Shown: piece after piece, positions 28,385 through 37,549 of the stretch | Layout: each line of letters opens with the position of its first letter | How positions within the stretch are numbered: position 1 is the first letter of the stretch | DNA from: Bacteroides sp. | GTDB taxonomy: Bacteria > Bacteroidota > Bacteroidia > Bacteroidales > Muribaculaceae | Assembly: GCA_014802015.1 (NCBI GenBank) | Contig: JAAVDB010000002.1 | Span: 54,098 to 118,097 of the forward strand | Reading direction: 5' to 3' | DNA: 64,000 nucleotides | Program-made: the position numbers and the translations under genes | Notes under the pieces: model-generated | Told to the model about the DNA's origin: nothing | The model's input: only the letters and a program-made list of their open reading frames with translations | The model's database searches: none

Positions 28385-28431
28385 AAGCAGCATAAGTGAC
28401 TACGATCTGTGACGTAGGCCTTATGCCGCTT
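28385..28431. repeat. Long imperfect palindrome downstream of the flippase gene
   Basis: Outer arms AAGCAGCATAAG (28385-28396) and CTTATGCCGCTT (28420-28431) pair over 12 positions with one mismatch. An inner stem CTACG/CGTAG continues the hairpin. No T tract follows, so it is not a canonical terminator. It lies between the converging flippase and Lrp genes. A small perfect stem CGCTGA/TCAGCG follows at 28462-28476. Confidence 0.6.
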
Positions 28432-28488
28432 GCCGTTATGGTGTATGAACGTGTGCCTCATCGCTGAATGTCAGCGGGAGGGTGGGGG

Positions 28489-28956
28489 TCAGTTTTCGTC
28501 GTAGGTGACGGGGAGCACGCGCGAGATGGAGTGGTCGAGCGAGATGAGTGTCTCGGTGCCTACCACGCCGGGTATCACCTGAAGCTTGTGGTTGAGCAGC
28601 TCCATGAGGTGCTCGTTGTCACGGGCGAACAGTTTTACAAGCATAGTGTAGGGGCCGGTGGTGAAGTGGCACTCCACGACTTCGGGAATTTTTTCGAGCT
28701 CGGGCACAACCTCGCGATACATCGCTCCGCGTTCGAGATTGACACCGATATATGTACATGTGCGGTAACCGAGTATCTTGGGGTCTACATTGTAGCCTGA
28801 GCCGGTGATTACGTTGAGGTCTATCATGCGCTGGATGCGCTGATGGATGGCGGCACGTGACACACCGCATTCCTGAGCCACATCCTTGGATGCGATACGC
28901 GCGTTGCGCATTATGATCTCAAGGATACGACGGTCGAGATTGTCAATTTTTTCCAT
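28489..28956 (-). CDS. Lrp/AsnC-family transcriptional regulator (first of two)
   Basis: A 155-residue regulator with an N-terminal helix-turn-helix (about 1-60: LDRRILEIIMRNARIASKDVA, CGVSRAAIHQRIQRM) and a C-terminal effector-binding RAM domain (about 65-150) with the ligand-loop text TGPYTMLVKLFA. Such proteins form octamers and usually sense amino acids. I start it at 28956, where the family N-terminus begins; an upstream in-frame start would add 32 AT-rich residues. A 17-bp palindrome lies upstream at 29052-29068. The neighbouring asd gene (31146) makes amino-acid sensing plausible but does not prove it. Confidence 0.93.
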   Translation of the reverse strand: MEKIDNLDRRILEIIMRNARIASKDVAQECGVSRAAIHQRIQRMIDLNVITGSGYNVDPKILGYRTCTYIGVNLERGAMYREVVPELEKIPEVVECHFTTGPYTMLVKLFARDNEHLMELLNHKLQVIPGVVGTETLISLDHSISRVLPVTYDEN

Positions 28957-29010
28957 ATAGATGCTACCTGGGTAGTGTGATTTACGTATTGCTTTAGAGA
29001 AAAAGTCTGG

Positions 29011-29018
29011 CAAATATA
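29011..29018 (-). promoter_or_regulatory. -7 element for the first Lrp/AsnC gene
   Basis: The minus strand reads TATATTTG, a full match to TAnnTTTG, about 55 nt before the start codon. At the -33 position only GTTT is seen instead of TTTG. The region 28957-29289 (333 bp) is otherwise AT-rich and non-coding, and holds this element, a palindrome at 29052 and the acyl-CoA ligase -7 box at 29266. Confidence 0.5.
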
Positions 29019-29051
29019 TAGAAAATATTGCGAATATAAAACTTTTTGCCA

Positions 29052-29068
29052 ATATTTCACTGAAATAT
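29052..29068. promoter_or_regulatory. 17-bp palindrome, candidate regulator operator
   Basis: ATATTTC-ACT-GAAATAT: perfect 7-bp arms around a 3-bp centre, just upstream of the -33 region of the Lrp-type gene. AT-rich palindromes near their own promoters are typical Lrp/AsnC sites. This is a candidate only. Confidence 0.4.
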
Positions 29069-29265
29069 ATAAGTATTTCCTATTCTTTTCGCGCGGATAG
29101 ATATAGCAGATACGAAATTCACTGCTGTGGAAACAGTGTAGCCGAGTCAGATATTCCGGGCGTGAACTGTTACAGTACGTTAACGTGTGTGTGCAATTTA
29201 TAAGGAAATGTTAACGATTATCAATATTTCCGACCGATAATAGGAGTCGGCCCGAAAAATGGTGT

Positions 29266-29273
29266 TAACTTTG
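29266..29273 (+). promoter_or_regulatory. -7 element for the acyl-CoA ligase gene
   Basis: TAACTTTG matches TAnnTTTG, 16 nt before the ATG at 29290. No -33 TTTG lies at the usual distance. A small inverted repeat CCGAC/GTCGG (29230-29234 and 29246-29250) occupies the -33 region, as an operator might. Confidence 0.5.
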
Positions 29274-29289
29274 CGGGAAATAATCGTAT

Positions 29290-31095
29290 ATGATTGACAA
29301 TATCTTAACCCTTCTGCCTGCCCGCCATGCTGCCGAGCATCCTGATAAGGCCGCTCTCGCAGCTCAGGATGAGCAGGACAGATGGTATGACATATCCTGG
29401 CGGGAATTTGAGGCGGATACCCTCACCGCCGCCACGGCACTTGCCGTGCTCGGTGTCACTCCGGGGGCCTGTGTGGCCACATTCTCGGCCAATCGTCCTG
29501 AAAATCTGTTTACAGACTATGCCTGTTACCGCAATCGCGCCGTGTCGGTGTCGATCTACGCCACATCGTCGGCCGACCAGGTGGCATACATCGTCAATGA
29601 CTCGCAGAGTGTAATCCTCTTTGCCGGTAACGCTACACAATATAATTACGCACGTCAGGCACAGAAATCGTGCCCCTGTCTGAAACATATAGTCGTGATC
29701 AAGCCTATCGAGCTTGATGCCGATGACACGACATCGATGCTGTGGAGCGACTTTATGAAGATAGGCCGTGAGGCTGACGGGTCTGTCAGAACTCTTGTCG
29801 AGACGCGCGCACGCGAGGCCACGCCCAACGACATCGCCACTCTGGTCTACACCTCGGGTACGACGGGCGAACCCAAAGGCGCGATGCTCACTCACTCCAA
29901 TTATGACTATGCTCTTGAGGCCCATCGCGTGCGCCTCGATATGCTTACGCCTGACGATGTGTCGATGGCCTTCCTGCCTCTGTGTCACATCTTCGAGAAG
30001 GGATTCACCTACGTGTGCCTTATGCTCGGTATCAAGGTGGCCGTCAACCGTGACCCGAGGGCGATACAGGACACTATCAAGGAGGTGCGTCCCACGTGTA
30101 TGTGTGCCGTGCCCCGATTCTGGGAAAAGGTCTATACGGCCGTGAATGAGAAGATAGCCTCGATGAGTCCCGTGGCCCGCAATATGGTACATCTGGCCCT
30201 CAAGGTGGGTCACAAACGTAACATCGAGTATAAACGTCGCGGCCTGAAGGCTCCATGGTGGCTTGAGAAGAGTTATCGCTTCTTTGACCGCCGTGTGTTC
30301 TCAATGCTGCGCGGAGCTATAGGCATAGACCGTCCGAATATCTTCCCGACGGCCGGTGCGCCGGTGTCGGCCGAGATCGTCGAGTTCTTCCACTCGACCG
30401 GACTGTTCCTTATGACCGGTTACGGCCTGTCGGAAACGACAGCCACGGTGACATGCTTCCCGATGAAGGATTATGAGCTGGCCTCGGTAGGCACCACTAT
30501 CCCGTGGGTGCAGGTCAAGATCGGTGACAATTCGGAGGTGCTCGTCAAGGGGCCCACTATAATGAAGGGCTACTTTAACAAGCCTGAGGCTACGGCCGAG
30601 GCGTTTACGGACGACGGATGGTTTCGCACGGGTGATGCCGGATATATCGACGGACAGGGCGCACTGTTCCTCACCGACCGCATCAAGGACCTCTTCAAGA
30701 CCTCCAACGGCAAATATATCGCACCGCAGGCCATCGAGACTCGCCTGGGTCTGGATAAGTTTATAGAACAGGTGGCCGTGATCGGTGATAGCCGCAAGTT
30801 TGTCAGCGCCCTGATCGTTCCCTCGTATGCCGCGCTCAGGGAGTGGGCCGATGCCGAGAAGATACCTTATACTTCCGATGCCGACCTCGCTGCCGATCCG
30901 CAGGTGCACGCGATGATGGAGCAACGCATCGAGTCATTGCTTAAGGAACTGGCGTCATACGAGAAGATCAAGCGTTTCACCCTGCTGCCCCATGAGTTCT
31001 CGATGGATAACGGTGAGCTGACCAATACGCTCAAGATCAAGCGACGCGTCATCAGCGAGCATTATGCCCGCGAGATCGAGGCGATGTACAGATAA
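29290..31095 (+). CDS. Long-chain acyl-CoA synthetase (AMP-binding)
   Basis: A 601-residue adenylate-forming enzyme that activates fatty acids to acyl-CoA through an acyl-AMP intermediate. The ATP-binding motif YTSGTTGEPKG is at about 187-197, GYGLSETTA near residue 380, and the hinge motif GWFRTGDAG with DRIKDLFKTSNGKYIAP near 440-475. The length and order match the FadD/FAA1-like group of Bacteroidetes. Substrate chain length cannot be determined from the sequence. It is separated from asd by 50 nt without a clear terminator. Confidence 0.92.
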   Translation: MIDNILTLLPARHAAEHPDKAALAAQDEQDRWYDISWREFEADTLTAATALAVLGVTPGACVATFSANRPENLFTDYACYRNRAVSVSIYATSSADQVAYIVNDSQSVILFAGNATQYNYARQAQKSCPCLKHIVVIKPIELDADDTTSMLWSDFMKIGREADGSVRTLVETRAREATPNDIATLVYTSGTTGEPKGAMLTHSNYDYALEAHRVRLDMLTPDDVSMAFLPLCHIFEKGFTYVCLMLGIKVAVNRDPRAIQDTIKEVRPTCMCAVPRFWEKVYTAVNEKIASMSPVARNMVHLALKVGHKRNIEYKRRGLKAPWWLEKSYRFFDRRVFSMLRGAIGIDRPNIFPTAGAPVSAEIVEFFHSTGLFLMTGYGLSETTATVTCFPMKDYELASVGTTIPWVQVKIGDNSEVLVKGPTIMKGYFNKPEATAEAFTDDGWFRTGDAGYIDGQGALFLTDRIKDLFKTSNGKYIAPQAIETRLGLDKFIEQVAVIGDSRKFVSALIVPSYAALREWADAEKIPYTSDADLAADPQVHAMMEQRIESLLKELASYEKIKRFTLLPHEFSMDNGELTNTLKIKRRVISEHYAREIEAMYR

Positions 31096-31145
31096 CAGAA
31101 AACAATAGGTAATAATTATAGAATTAAACAGGTATAATAGGAATT

Positions 31146-32159
31146 ATGAAAGTAGCGATCGTAGGCGTCAGCGGCGCCGTAGGACAGGAGTTTCTCCGTG
31201 TGCTCGACGAGCAGAATTTTCCCATCGACGAGCTTCTGCTCTTCGGATCAGAGCGTTCGGCAGGACGTACATATAATTATCGTGGCAAGGACTATACCGT
31301 ACGGCTGTTGCGTGACGAGCCCGAGGATTTCCGTGGCGTAGACTTCGCGTTTGTGTCGGCCGGAGCCTCTGTGTCAAAGAAGTATGCCGATGTCATCACC
31401 AAGTACGGTGCAGTGATGATCGACAATTCGTCAGCCTTCCGTATGGATGCTGATGTGCCTCTGGTGGTGCCCGAAGTCAACGGTGAGGATGCGTTTGACG
31501 CTCCGCGCGGCATTATCGCCAACCCCAACTGTACCACAGCCATTATGGTAGTGGCCCTCAAGCCGATCAATGACATCTCGCCCATCAAGCGTGTGCACGT
31601 AGCTACCTATCAGGCTGCCAGCGGTGCCGGAGCTACAGGTATGGACGAACTCGTGAACCAATATAAGGAGATCGTGGACGGCAAGGAGCCGACTGTGTCG
31701 AAGTTTGCCTATCAGCTCGCCTACAATCTTATCCCCCACATCGATGTGTTCCTTGACAATGATTACACCAAGGAGGAGATGAAGATGTTTAACGAGACCC
31801 GTAAGATCATGCATGCTCCCGACCTGTCGGTGAGCGCAACATGTGTGCGTGTGCCCGTGGTACGTGCCCACAGTGAGGCCGTATGGGTTGAGACCGAAGC
31901 CCCCGTCAGCCTCGAACAGGCACGTGAGGCCTTCGCCAAGGCCGAGGGCCTTGTGGTGATCGACGAGCCCGCCGAGAAGAAATATCCCATGCCTCTTGAT
32001 GCAGCCGGTACCGATCCCGTATTCCTTGGCCGTCTCCGTCAGGATCTGGCTAACCCCAACGGTCTTACATTCTGGCTGGTGGGTGACCAGATCAAGAAGG
32101 GTGCCGCACTCAATGCCGTGCAGATAGCCCAGTACATGATCGCACATCCCCGCAAATAA
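31146..32159 (+). CDS. asd: Aspartate-semialdehyde dehydrogenase
   Basis: Converts aspartyl phosphate to aspartate semialdehyde with NADPH, the branch point to lysine/diaminopimelate, threonine and methionine. The protein has 337 residues. The nucleotide-binding loop GVSGAVGQ is at 7-14, catalytic Cys129 is in NPNCTT, and the substrate region [17 protein letters not shown] follows. It is followed at 21 nt by the DedA gene on the same strand. Identity is secure. Confidence 0.97.
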   Translation: MKVAIVGVSGAVGQEFLRVLDEQNFPIDELLLFGSERSAGRTYNYRGKDYTVRLLRDEPEDFRGVDFAFVSAGASVSKKYADVITKYGAVMIDNSSAFRMDADVPLVVPEVNGEDAFDAPRGIIANPNCTTAIMVVALKPINDISPIKRVHVATYQAASGAGATGMDELVNQYKEIVDGKEPTVSKFAYQLAYNLIPHIDVFLDNDYTKEEMKMFNETRKIMHAPDLSVSATCVRVPVVRAHSEAVWVETEAPVSLEQAREAFAKAEGLVVIDEPAEKKYPMPLDAAGTDPVFLGRLRQDLANPNGLTFWLVGDQIKKGAALNAVQIAQYMIAHPRK

Positions 32160-32180
32160 TCACTGTCTGCCGATATAGCC

Positions 32181-32867
32181 ATGCTGGATATGATAACCCT
32201 GCTGACACTGTTTGACCCGGCCGGCATAATGGCCCGATTTCTTGAGGCTAATGCCGCGACCGTCTACATGCTCGTGTTTGTATTCATGGTGGTAGAGAGT
32301 TCGTTCGTGCCATTCCCGTCCGAGGTGATAGTGCCGCCGGCCGCTTATCTGGCATGTACGAGCCATGAGGTCAACATTGTGGCCGTGACACTGCTCGCCA
32401 CGGCCGGCGCCATAGTCGGTGCGTTGATCAATTATTATCTGGCGCTGTGGATAGGACGGCCGATCGTCTATAAGTTTGCCGCGAGCCGGGTCGGGCACGC
32501 TTTCCTTATCGACGAGGCCAAGGTGCGTCATGCCGAGGAGTATTTCGATGCGCACGGAGCCGTGTCGACCTTCTTCGGGCGTCTCATTCCCGCCGTGCGC
32601 CAGCTCATATCCATCCCTGCCGGACTGGCGCGGATGAATGTCGGCAAATTTGTAATCTTTACCGGCCTGGGCGCCCTGACGTGGAATGCCGTGCTGGCCG
32701 GGCTCGGCTATTGGCTCGGTACCGTCGTGCCGCGCGAACAGCTGTTTGCCAAGGTCGAGGAATATAACGACTATCTCACCTACGCAGGTCTCGCCATCGG
32801 CGTGGTCTGTGTAGGGGTGATACTCTATAACGCTTTCAGACCGCGCGCATCGGTCGGTAATCAATAA
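32181..32867 (+). CDS. DedA/SNARE-associated family membrane protein
   Basis: A 228-residue polytopic inner-membrane protein. The family pattern is visible: ESSFVPFPSEVIVPPAAYL near the N-terminus, then G(A)...GRLIPAVRQLISIPAGLARMN (about 130-150), with the conserved Arg and Pro of the VTT/DedA domain. Some DedA proteins flip phospholipids or undecaprenyl phosphate, but which of these applies here is unknown. It lies between asd and rpe, probably co-transcribed. Confidence 0.88.
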   Translation: MLDMITLLTLFDPAGIMARFLEANAATVYMLVFVFMVVESSFVPFPSEVIVPPAAYLACTSHEVNIVAVTLLATAGAIVGALINYYLALWIGRPIVYKFAASRVGHAFLIDEAKVRHAEEYFDAHGAVSTFFGRLIPAVRQLISIPAGLARMNVGKFVIFTGLGALTWNAVLAGLGYWLGTVVPREQLFAKVEEYNDYLTYAGLAIGVVCVGVILYNAFRPRASVGNQ

Positions 32868-32901
32868 TCCTTATCAAATATCTAACAAGTTACATCCTGT
32901 A

Positions 32902-33558
32902 ATGAGTATTCAGGTTGCTCCCTCGATCCTCGCCGCTGACTTCACCCGTCTGGGGGAAGCTGTGGATATGGTCAATCGCAGTCGTGCGTCCATGCTGCAT
33001 ATCGATGTGATGGACGGTATGTTCGTGCCAAATATATCGATAGGCTTTCCTGTGATTTCGTCCGTCAGCCGCATCTCGCGCAAACCGCTCGACGTGCACA
33101 TGATGGTCATGGATCCGGGACGCTATGTCGATGTCGTGCGTGATGCCGGCGGAGCATTGATGAATGTGCACTACGAGGCCTGTACACATCTTGATCGTGT
33201 AGTGGCCTCGATACACGATGCGGGTATGAAGGCGGGTGTGACACTCAATCCCGCCACTCCCGTAGGGATGCTTGAGGATATTATAGGTGAAGTGGAGATG
33301 GTGTTGCTGATGAGTGTCAATCCGGGATTCGGAGGACAGAAATTCATCGCCAATACCGTACGTAAGGTGGCTCGGCTGCGTGAGCTGATCGACAGCACAG
33401 GCTCGAAGGCTGTGATACAGGTTGACGGTGGTGTGGCTCTTGACACCGCTCCGGCGCTGATCAAGGCCGGTGCGGATGTGCTGGTGGCCGGTAGCTTTGT
33501 ATTCAGGTCGATGGATCCGGTCGGCGCTATCGAGAGTCTGATAAAATTAGGAGAATGA
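32902..33558 (+). CDS. rpe: Ribulose-phosphate 3-epimerase
   Basis: Interconverts ribulose 5-phosphate and xylulose 5-phosphate in the pentose phosphate pathway. It is a 218-residue TIM barrel with the usual signatures: SILAADFTRL near the N-terminus, HIDVMDGMFVPNIS with catalytic Asp and metal ligands, DVHMMV, MSVNPGFGGQKF, and the phosphate-binding IQVDGGV. The stop overlaps the queA start by four bases (ATGA), so the two genes are translationally coupled. Confidence 0.97.
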   Translation: MSIQVAPSILAADFTRLGEAVDMVNRSRASMLHIDVMDGMFVPNISIGFPVISSVSRISRKPLDVHMMVMDPGRYVDVVRDAGGALMNVHYEACTHLDRVVASIHDAGMKAGVTLNPATPVGMLEDIIGEVEMVLLMSVNPGFGGQKFIANTVRKVARLRELIDSTGSKAVIQVDGGVALDTAPALIKAGADVLVAGSFVFRSMDPVGAIESLIKLGE

Positions 33559-34823
33559 CCATGGGCAGGATAGGAGATATACGCATCGAGGATTACGATT
33601 ATCCTCTGCCTGACCTGCGCATAGCACGTCATCCGCTGGCCGAACGTGACAAGTGTCTGCTGCTCGTCAGAGATGGCGGCGGCGGAGTGTCCACACATAC
33701 ATTTGACGCTCTGCCCGGACTGTTACCCGACGACTCGATGCTGGTCTATAACAATACGCGTGTCATAAATGCACGTCTGAGGTTTCGCAAAGGGGCAGAC
33801 GGGACGGGTGCTCTTATCGAGATATTCTGTCTCGAACCGCACGAACCGGCTGACTATGCCGTCAGTTTTGCAAGCACCGCCGGGTGCTCATGGTGCTGTC
33901 TGGTCGGTAACTCCAAGCGCTGGAAGGATGGCCCGCTGACACGGCGAGTCACCGTCGACGGCCACGAGGTCACGCTCACGGCTCTGCGTGAGAGCAAGGA
34001 TGGGGCCTCGTCAGTGGTACGTTTCAGCTGGGACAACCCCGAGGTGACGTTCAGCTCCATCATCGGTGCGCTCGGCGAGATACCGATACCACCGTATCTA
34101 AACCGTTCGACCGAGGAGTGCGACTCGCATGACTACCAGACGGTCTATTCACGTATCGAAGGGTCTGTGGCCGCCCCGACGGCAGGTCTGCATTTTACGC
34201 CCGCCGTGCTTGCGGCGATTGATGAGCGGGGCATACCGCGTCGCGAACTGACGCTGCACGTCGGAGCCGGAACGTTCCAGCCCGTGAAGAGTGACACTAT
34301 CGGTGAGCATGAGATGCACAACGAGTTTATTGCCGTGCCGCGTGCCCTGATACAGGAACTTGCTGCCTCTCAGAGACGTGTCATCGCTGTCGGTACGACA
34401 TCGGTGCGTACGCTTGAGAGCCTTTACCATCTCGGCTGCATGTTGCATGCCGGGCTTGATGCCTCTACTCTTCCGCAATGGTATCCCTACAGTGATGAGC
34501 ACCCACGGCTGTCGGTAGGGGAGTCGATGGAGGCGATATTACGGCATCTCGATGAGACCGGTGCGGATACGTTCATCGCATCCACACGCCTGATGATAGC
34601 GCCGGGATATGATTATCGCGTAGTGCGTGGCATGGTCACAAACTTTCACCAGCCTCGCTCCACGCTGTTGCTACTTGTGTCGGCATTTCTTGATGGAGCC
34701 GTGTCGCAGGATCAATCGTCATCGACACAGGTCCCCGAGTGGCGCCGCATCTACGACTACGCCCTTGCCGGTGACTATCGCTTCCTCTCGTACGGTGACG
34801 CCTGCCTTTTTCTCAGACCATAA
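33555..34823 (+). CDS. queA: S-adenosylmethionine:tRNA ribosyltransferase-isomerase QueA
   Basis: Transfers the ribosyl part of AdoMet to preQ1 at the wobble base of GUN-anticodon tRNAs, a late step of queuosine synthesis. The protein has 422 residues, longer than the roughly 350-residue proteobacterial enzyme because of inserted segments; this is usual in Bacteroidetes. Seen: DYPLPDLRIARHP near the N-terminus, NNTRVINARL, PTAGLHFTP, LHVGAGTFQPV, and GMVTNFHQPRSTLLLLVSA near the C-terminus. It overlaps rpe by 4 nt. A second ATG at 33561 could be the true start. Confidence 0.95.
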   Translation: MTMGRIGDIRIEDYDYPLPDLRIARHPLAERDKCLLLVRDGGGGVSTHTFDALPGLLPDDSMLVYNNTRVINARLRFRKGADGTGALIEIFCLEPHEPADYAVSFASTAGCSWCCLVGNSKRWKDGPLTRRVTVDGHEVTLTALRESKDGASSVVRFSWDNPEVTFSSIIGALGEIPIPPYLNRSTEECDSHDYQTVYSRIEGSVAAPTAGLHFTPAVLAAIDERGIPRRELTLHVGAGTFQPVKSDTIGEHEMHNEFIAVPRALIQELAASQRRVIAVGTTSVRTLESLYHLGCMLHAGLDASTLPQWYPYSDEHPRLSVGESMEAILRHLDETGADTFIASTRLMIAPGYDYRVVRGMVTNFHQPRSTLLLLVSAFLDGAVSQDQSSSTQVPEWRRIYDYALAGDYRFLSYGDACLFLRP

Positions 34824-34925
34824 GACCCCGTTAACAAATATTGGGGAACGTGGTCTAAGAAAAGTTACTCTGTCATAATTTTTGTGAATGACACCCTGAT
34901 AGAGAGCACGTGAGGTGCAAGTTTT

Positions 34926-34956
34926 TTTGAAATTAGGATGATTTTCATTACCTTTG
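34926..34956 (+). promoter_or_regulatory. Bacteroidetes-type promoter for the DUF5106 gene
   Basis: TTTG (34926-34929) and TACCTTTG (34949-34956) are separated by 19 nt. The leader would be about 37 nt. It lies directly after a T-rich stretch downstream of queA, so a new transcription unit begins here. Confidence 0.75.
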
Positions 34957-34998
34957 TGATAATATAACCTTGATAGCATAATACAGCGTAATATCTTA

Positions 34999-35886
34999 AT
35001 GAAAATCAAACTGTTTATAATGTCGGTGCTGATGCTTGTCTGCTTAGGGCGGACGGCTAAGGCCGAATCATATTTCCCTTATCCCATTGTCCCGGACTCG
35101 GTGGCGACCTTTCAGGGCCGATGCAACTATCTTGCCGATCATTTCTGGGATTTCTGCGAGATGTCAAAGGCTTTTTCGGCCAAGCAGAAGATGGCCGATG
35201 AGCTGAAAGTCTTTCTGTCAGTCATGGCCAATGCCGAGACCTCCAAAGGTGTGGAGGGTGTGCGTAAACTCATGAAGAAGCTTGAGAAGCAACCCAAAGA
35301 TCAGCTCTTCATGGCTACAGTGGCCGAGGGACACCTGTTTGGCGACACGGCCGACGTGTGGATCGATGAACTGTATCTGCCGTTTGCCGAAGCGATCGCC
35401 GAGAACAAACGCATCAGCAAGGCCGAAAAGGCCCGTTTCGTGAATCAAGCCGAAGTGCTGAAGCGCTCGCTCGTAGGCAAGCCGGTATCATCGGTTCCCT
35501 ACACGCTTAGAGACGGATCGCACGGCGATCTGCAGAACGATTCGGCCGAAGTGCTTATAGTGTTCTTCAATGATCCCGACTGCTCGGACTGCAATATGGC
35601 CCGTCTGCGCCTCGATGCGGATATATCCATGAACGAACTTATCAACGAAGGCGTGGCCAAAGTAGTGGCTATCTCACTCTGTGATGCTGACGACGAGTGG
35701 CGCAAAGCGGTGGAACGTTTCCCCGGGACATGGCGTGTGGGAGCCTCGCCCGATGCCGATCTCGCCATCGATCTGCGTGCCGGTACCCCTGACTTCTACA
35801 TCATCGGGCGCAACGGCATAATCCGCTACAAGCATCTGGAGATCGATCAGGTGCTCGATGTGGCCCGTCAGCTGAAGAAAAGATAA
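34999..35886 (+). CDS. Exported DUF5106/thioredoxin-like protein
   Basis: A 295-residue protein with a signal peptide (cleavage near TAKA-ES, residue 22). Residues about 30-155 match the helical DUF5106 domain. Residues about 160-295 look like a thioredoxin fold with the redox pair Cys195-x-x-Cys198 in DPDCSDCNM and the cis-Pro segment GTPDFYII. It is probably a periplasmic thiol-disulfide protein or peroxiredoxin-like protein. It is followed by a DoxX gene. Its partner and substrate are unknown. Confidence 0.78.
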   Translation: MKIKLFIMSVLMLVCLGRTAKAESYFPYPIVPDSVATFQGRCNYLADHFWDFCEMSKAFSAKQKMADELKVFLSVMANAETSKGVEGVRKLMKKLEKQPKDQLFMATVAEGHLFGDTADVWIDELYLPFAEAIAENKRISKAEKARFVNQAEVLKRSLVGKPVSSVPYTLRDGSHGDLQNDSAEVLIVFFNDPDCSDCNMARLRLDADISMNELINEGVAKVVAISLCDADDEWRKAVERFPGTWRVGASPDADLAIDLRAGTPDFYIIGRNGIIRYKHLEIDQVLDVARQLKKR

Positions 35887-35928
35887 TCCCACTCCGTCAC
35901 AAAACAATCAATCATTCCAATCCTTACG

Positions 35929-36441
35929 ATGATGTCCTGGCTATATTCACCGGTCACAAATATGTTTCTCCGTCTCACGGGGTATACCTATACCAATCTG
36001 GCGCGTCTGTTCATGCGCCTGTTTGTCGGCATAATGCTGTTGCAGTTCGGCATACGCCATCTGGTCAATTACAATGGGTTGTGTTCGACATTTCCCACAG
36101 TGCTCGACATGTCGTCGTCGACATCGCTGGTGCTGATGATTATCATCGAGCTGGTGTGCTCGCTGTTCATAATGATGGGGCTGTTCACCCGACTCTGCAC
36201 GCTCCCGCCCATCGCAGCCATGTGTGCGGCCGAGTATTACATACTGCACGACATGGTGCCTAATCTGCCGGTCTACGGACTCGACTCGACTGACCCCGGC
36301 TATCTGCCCATAATGTTTATCGGCATATATATCTACATGCTCATCGCGGGGCCGGGCAAGATCTCGCTCGATTATTTCATATCGCTTTACATCATCAACC
36401 TCCGCGGCAAGGACGAGGAGGAGGAACTCGAAGAAGTGTGA
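35929..36441 (+). CDS. DoxX-family membrane protein
   Basis: A 170-residue inner-membrane protein with four hydrophobic helices. The arrangement (LARLFMRLFVGIMLLQFGIRHL..., LVLMIIIELVCSLFIMMGLFTRLCTLPPI) is that of the DoxX/DoxD group, some members of which act in quinone- or thiol-linked redox complexes. It lies 42 nt after the thioredoxin-like gene and 1 nt before mnmA, so it is in an operon. The acidic C-terminal tail (DEEEELEEV) is cytoplasmic or periplasmic depending on topology. Confidence 0.8.
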   Translation: MMSWLYSPVTNMFLRLTGYTYTNLARLFMRLFVGIMLLQFGIRHLVNYNGLCSTFPTVLDMSSSTSLVLMIIIELVCSLFIMMGLFTRLCTLPPIAAMCAAEYYILHDMVPNLPVYGLDSTDPGYLPIMFIGIYIYMLIAGPGKISLDYFISLYIINLRGKDEEEELEEV

Positions 36442-36442
36442 T

Positions 36443-37522
36443 ATGCGTGTAGCGGTGTTGATATCAGGCGGCGTCGACAGCGCCGTGGCTGTGAAGAGAC
36501 TTCTTGACGAAGGGCATGACCTGCATCTCTTCTACATCCGTATCGGACTCGATACGGGCGAAGGGGACTGCTCGGCCGACGAGGACATCGAGATGTGCCG
36601 TTACATCGCGCATAAATACTCGTTGCCGTTTGATGTGGTCTCGCTCCATGAGGAGTATTGGGAGAACGTTATGGAATATGCCCTGCGCACCGTGCGCGAG
36701 GGACTGACCCCCAATCCCGACGTGATGTGCAACAAGATGATCAAGTTCGGATTTTTCGAGGAGCGTTGGGGGCACGAATTTGACCGTACCGCCACCGGTC
36801 ACTATGCCACCACGCATGTGATCGACGGTCTGACATGGCTCGGTACCGGCGTGGACAAGGTCAAGGATCAGACCGACTTCCTTTGCCGCATCTCATACAG
36901 CCAGCTCAGTCATCTGATGTTTCCCATCGGAGATCTGCCTAAGGCCGAGGTGCGTCGCATAGCCATCGAGACGGGTATGCCCAATGCATTCCGCCGTGAC
37001 AGTCAGGGTATATGCTTTCTCGGCAAAATCAACTATAACGACTTCATACGCCGTCATCTCGGCGAGCGCCCCGGCCCGATAGTCGAGCTGGAGACAGGAC
37101 GCAAGCTCGGCGAGCACCGCGGATTCTGGTTTCACACCATCGGCCAGCGCAAGGGTCTCGGCCTAAGTGGAGGCCCTTGGTATGTGGTCAAGAAGAATGT
37201 GCATGACAATGTGGTCTACGTCTCGCAGGGTTACGGCACCGAGAAACAGTATGGCCGAGTGCTGCATCTCGACGAGATGCACTGGCTCACACGCGATCCG
37301 TGGCCTGCCGACTGCGACGGCGTGGAGATAACGTTCAAGAACCGTCACACCCCCGACTTCCTGTCGGCCCACCTCACACGTGTGGCCGAGGGTGAATACG
37401 TCATCGACTCGGATGCACCCGTCCAGGGCATAGCGCCGGGCCAGTTTGCCGTAATATACACCCCCGACAGCCGTCTGTGTCTCGGCAGCGGAGTGATAAC
37501 GGGGCGAAACATAATGTTGTAG
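36443..37522 (+). CDS. mnmA: tRNA-specific 2-thiouridylase MnmA
   Basis: Adds sulfur to C2 of the wobble uridine in tRNA-Lys, Glu and Gln. The protein has 359 residues with the PP-loop SGGVDS at 8-13, catalytic Cys96 in NPDVMCN, the second catalytic Cys191 in GICFLG, and ATGHYA near 118. C-terminal beta-barrels follow (YVVKKN..., APGQFAVIY). It begins one base after the DoxX stop. Bacteroidales often carry two MnmA copies, and this may be either one. Confidence 0.94.
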   Translation: MRVAVLISGGVDSAVAVKRLLDEGHDLHLFYIRIGLDTGEGDCSADEDIEMCRYIAHKYSLPFDVVSLHEEYWENVMEYALRTVREGLTPNPDVMCNKMIKFGFFEERWGHEFDRTATGHYATTHVIDGLTWLGTGVDKVKDQTDFLCRISYSQLSHLMFPIGDLPKAEVRRIAIETGMPNAFRRDSQGICFLGKINYNDFIRRHLGERPGPIVELETGRKLGEHRGFWFHTIGQRKGLGLSGGPWYVVKKNVHDNVVYVSQGYGTEKQYGRVLHLDEMHWLTRDPWPADCDGVEITFKNRHTPDFLSAHLTRVAEGEYVIDSDAPVQGIAPGQFAVIYTPDSRLCLGSGVITGRNIML

Positions 37523-37549
37523 AGAACAGAGTCATAACTGACAACGACA

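Noticed and set aside
29305..30213. A 302-residue minus-strand open frame
   Set aside because: Antisense to the acyl-CoA ligase gene, whose motifs are intact, and it has no recognisable domain.
34902..34928. Possible terminator after queA (GCAC, short loop, GTGC, then Ts)
   Set aside because: The stem is only four or five base pairs, too weak to assert.
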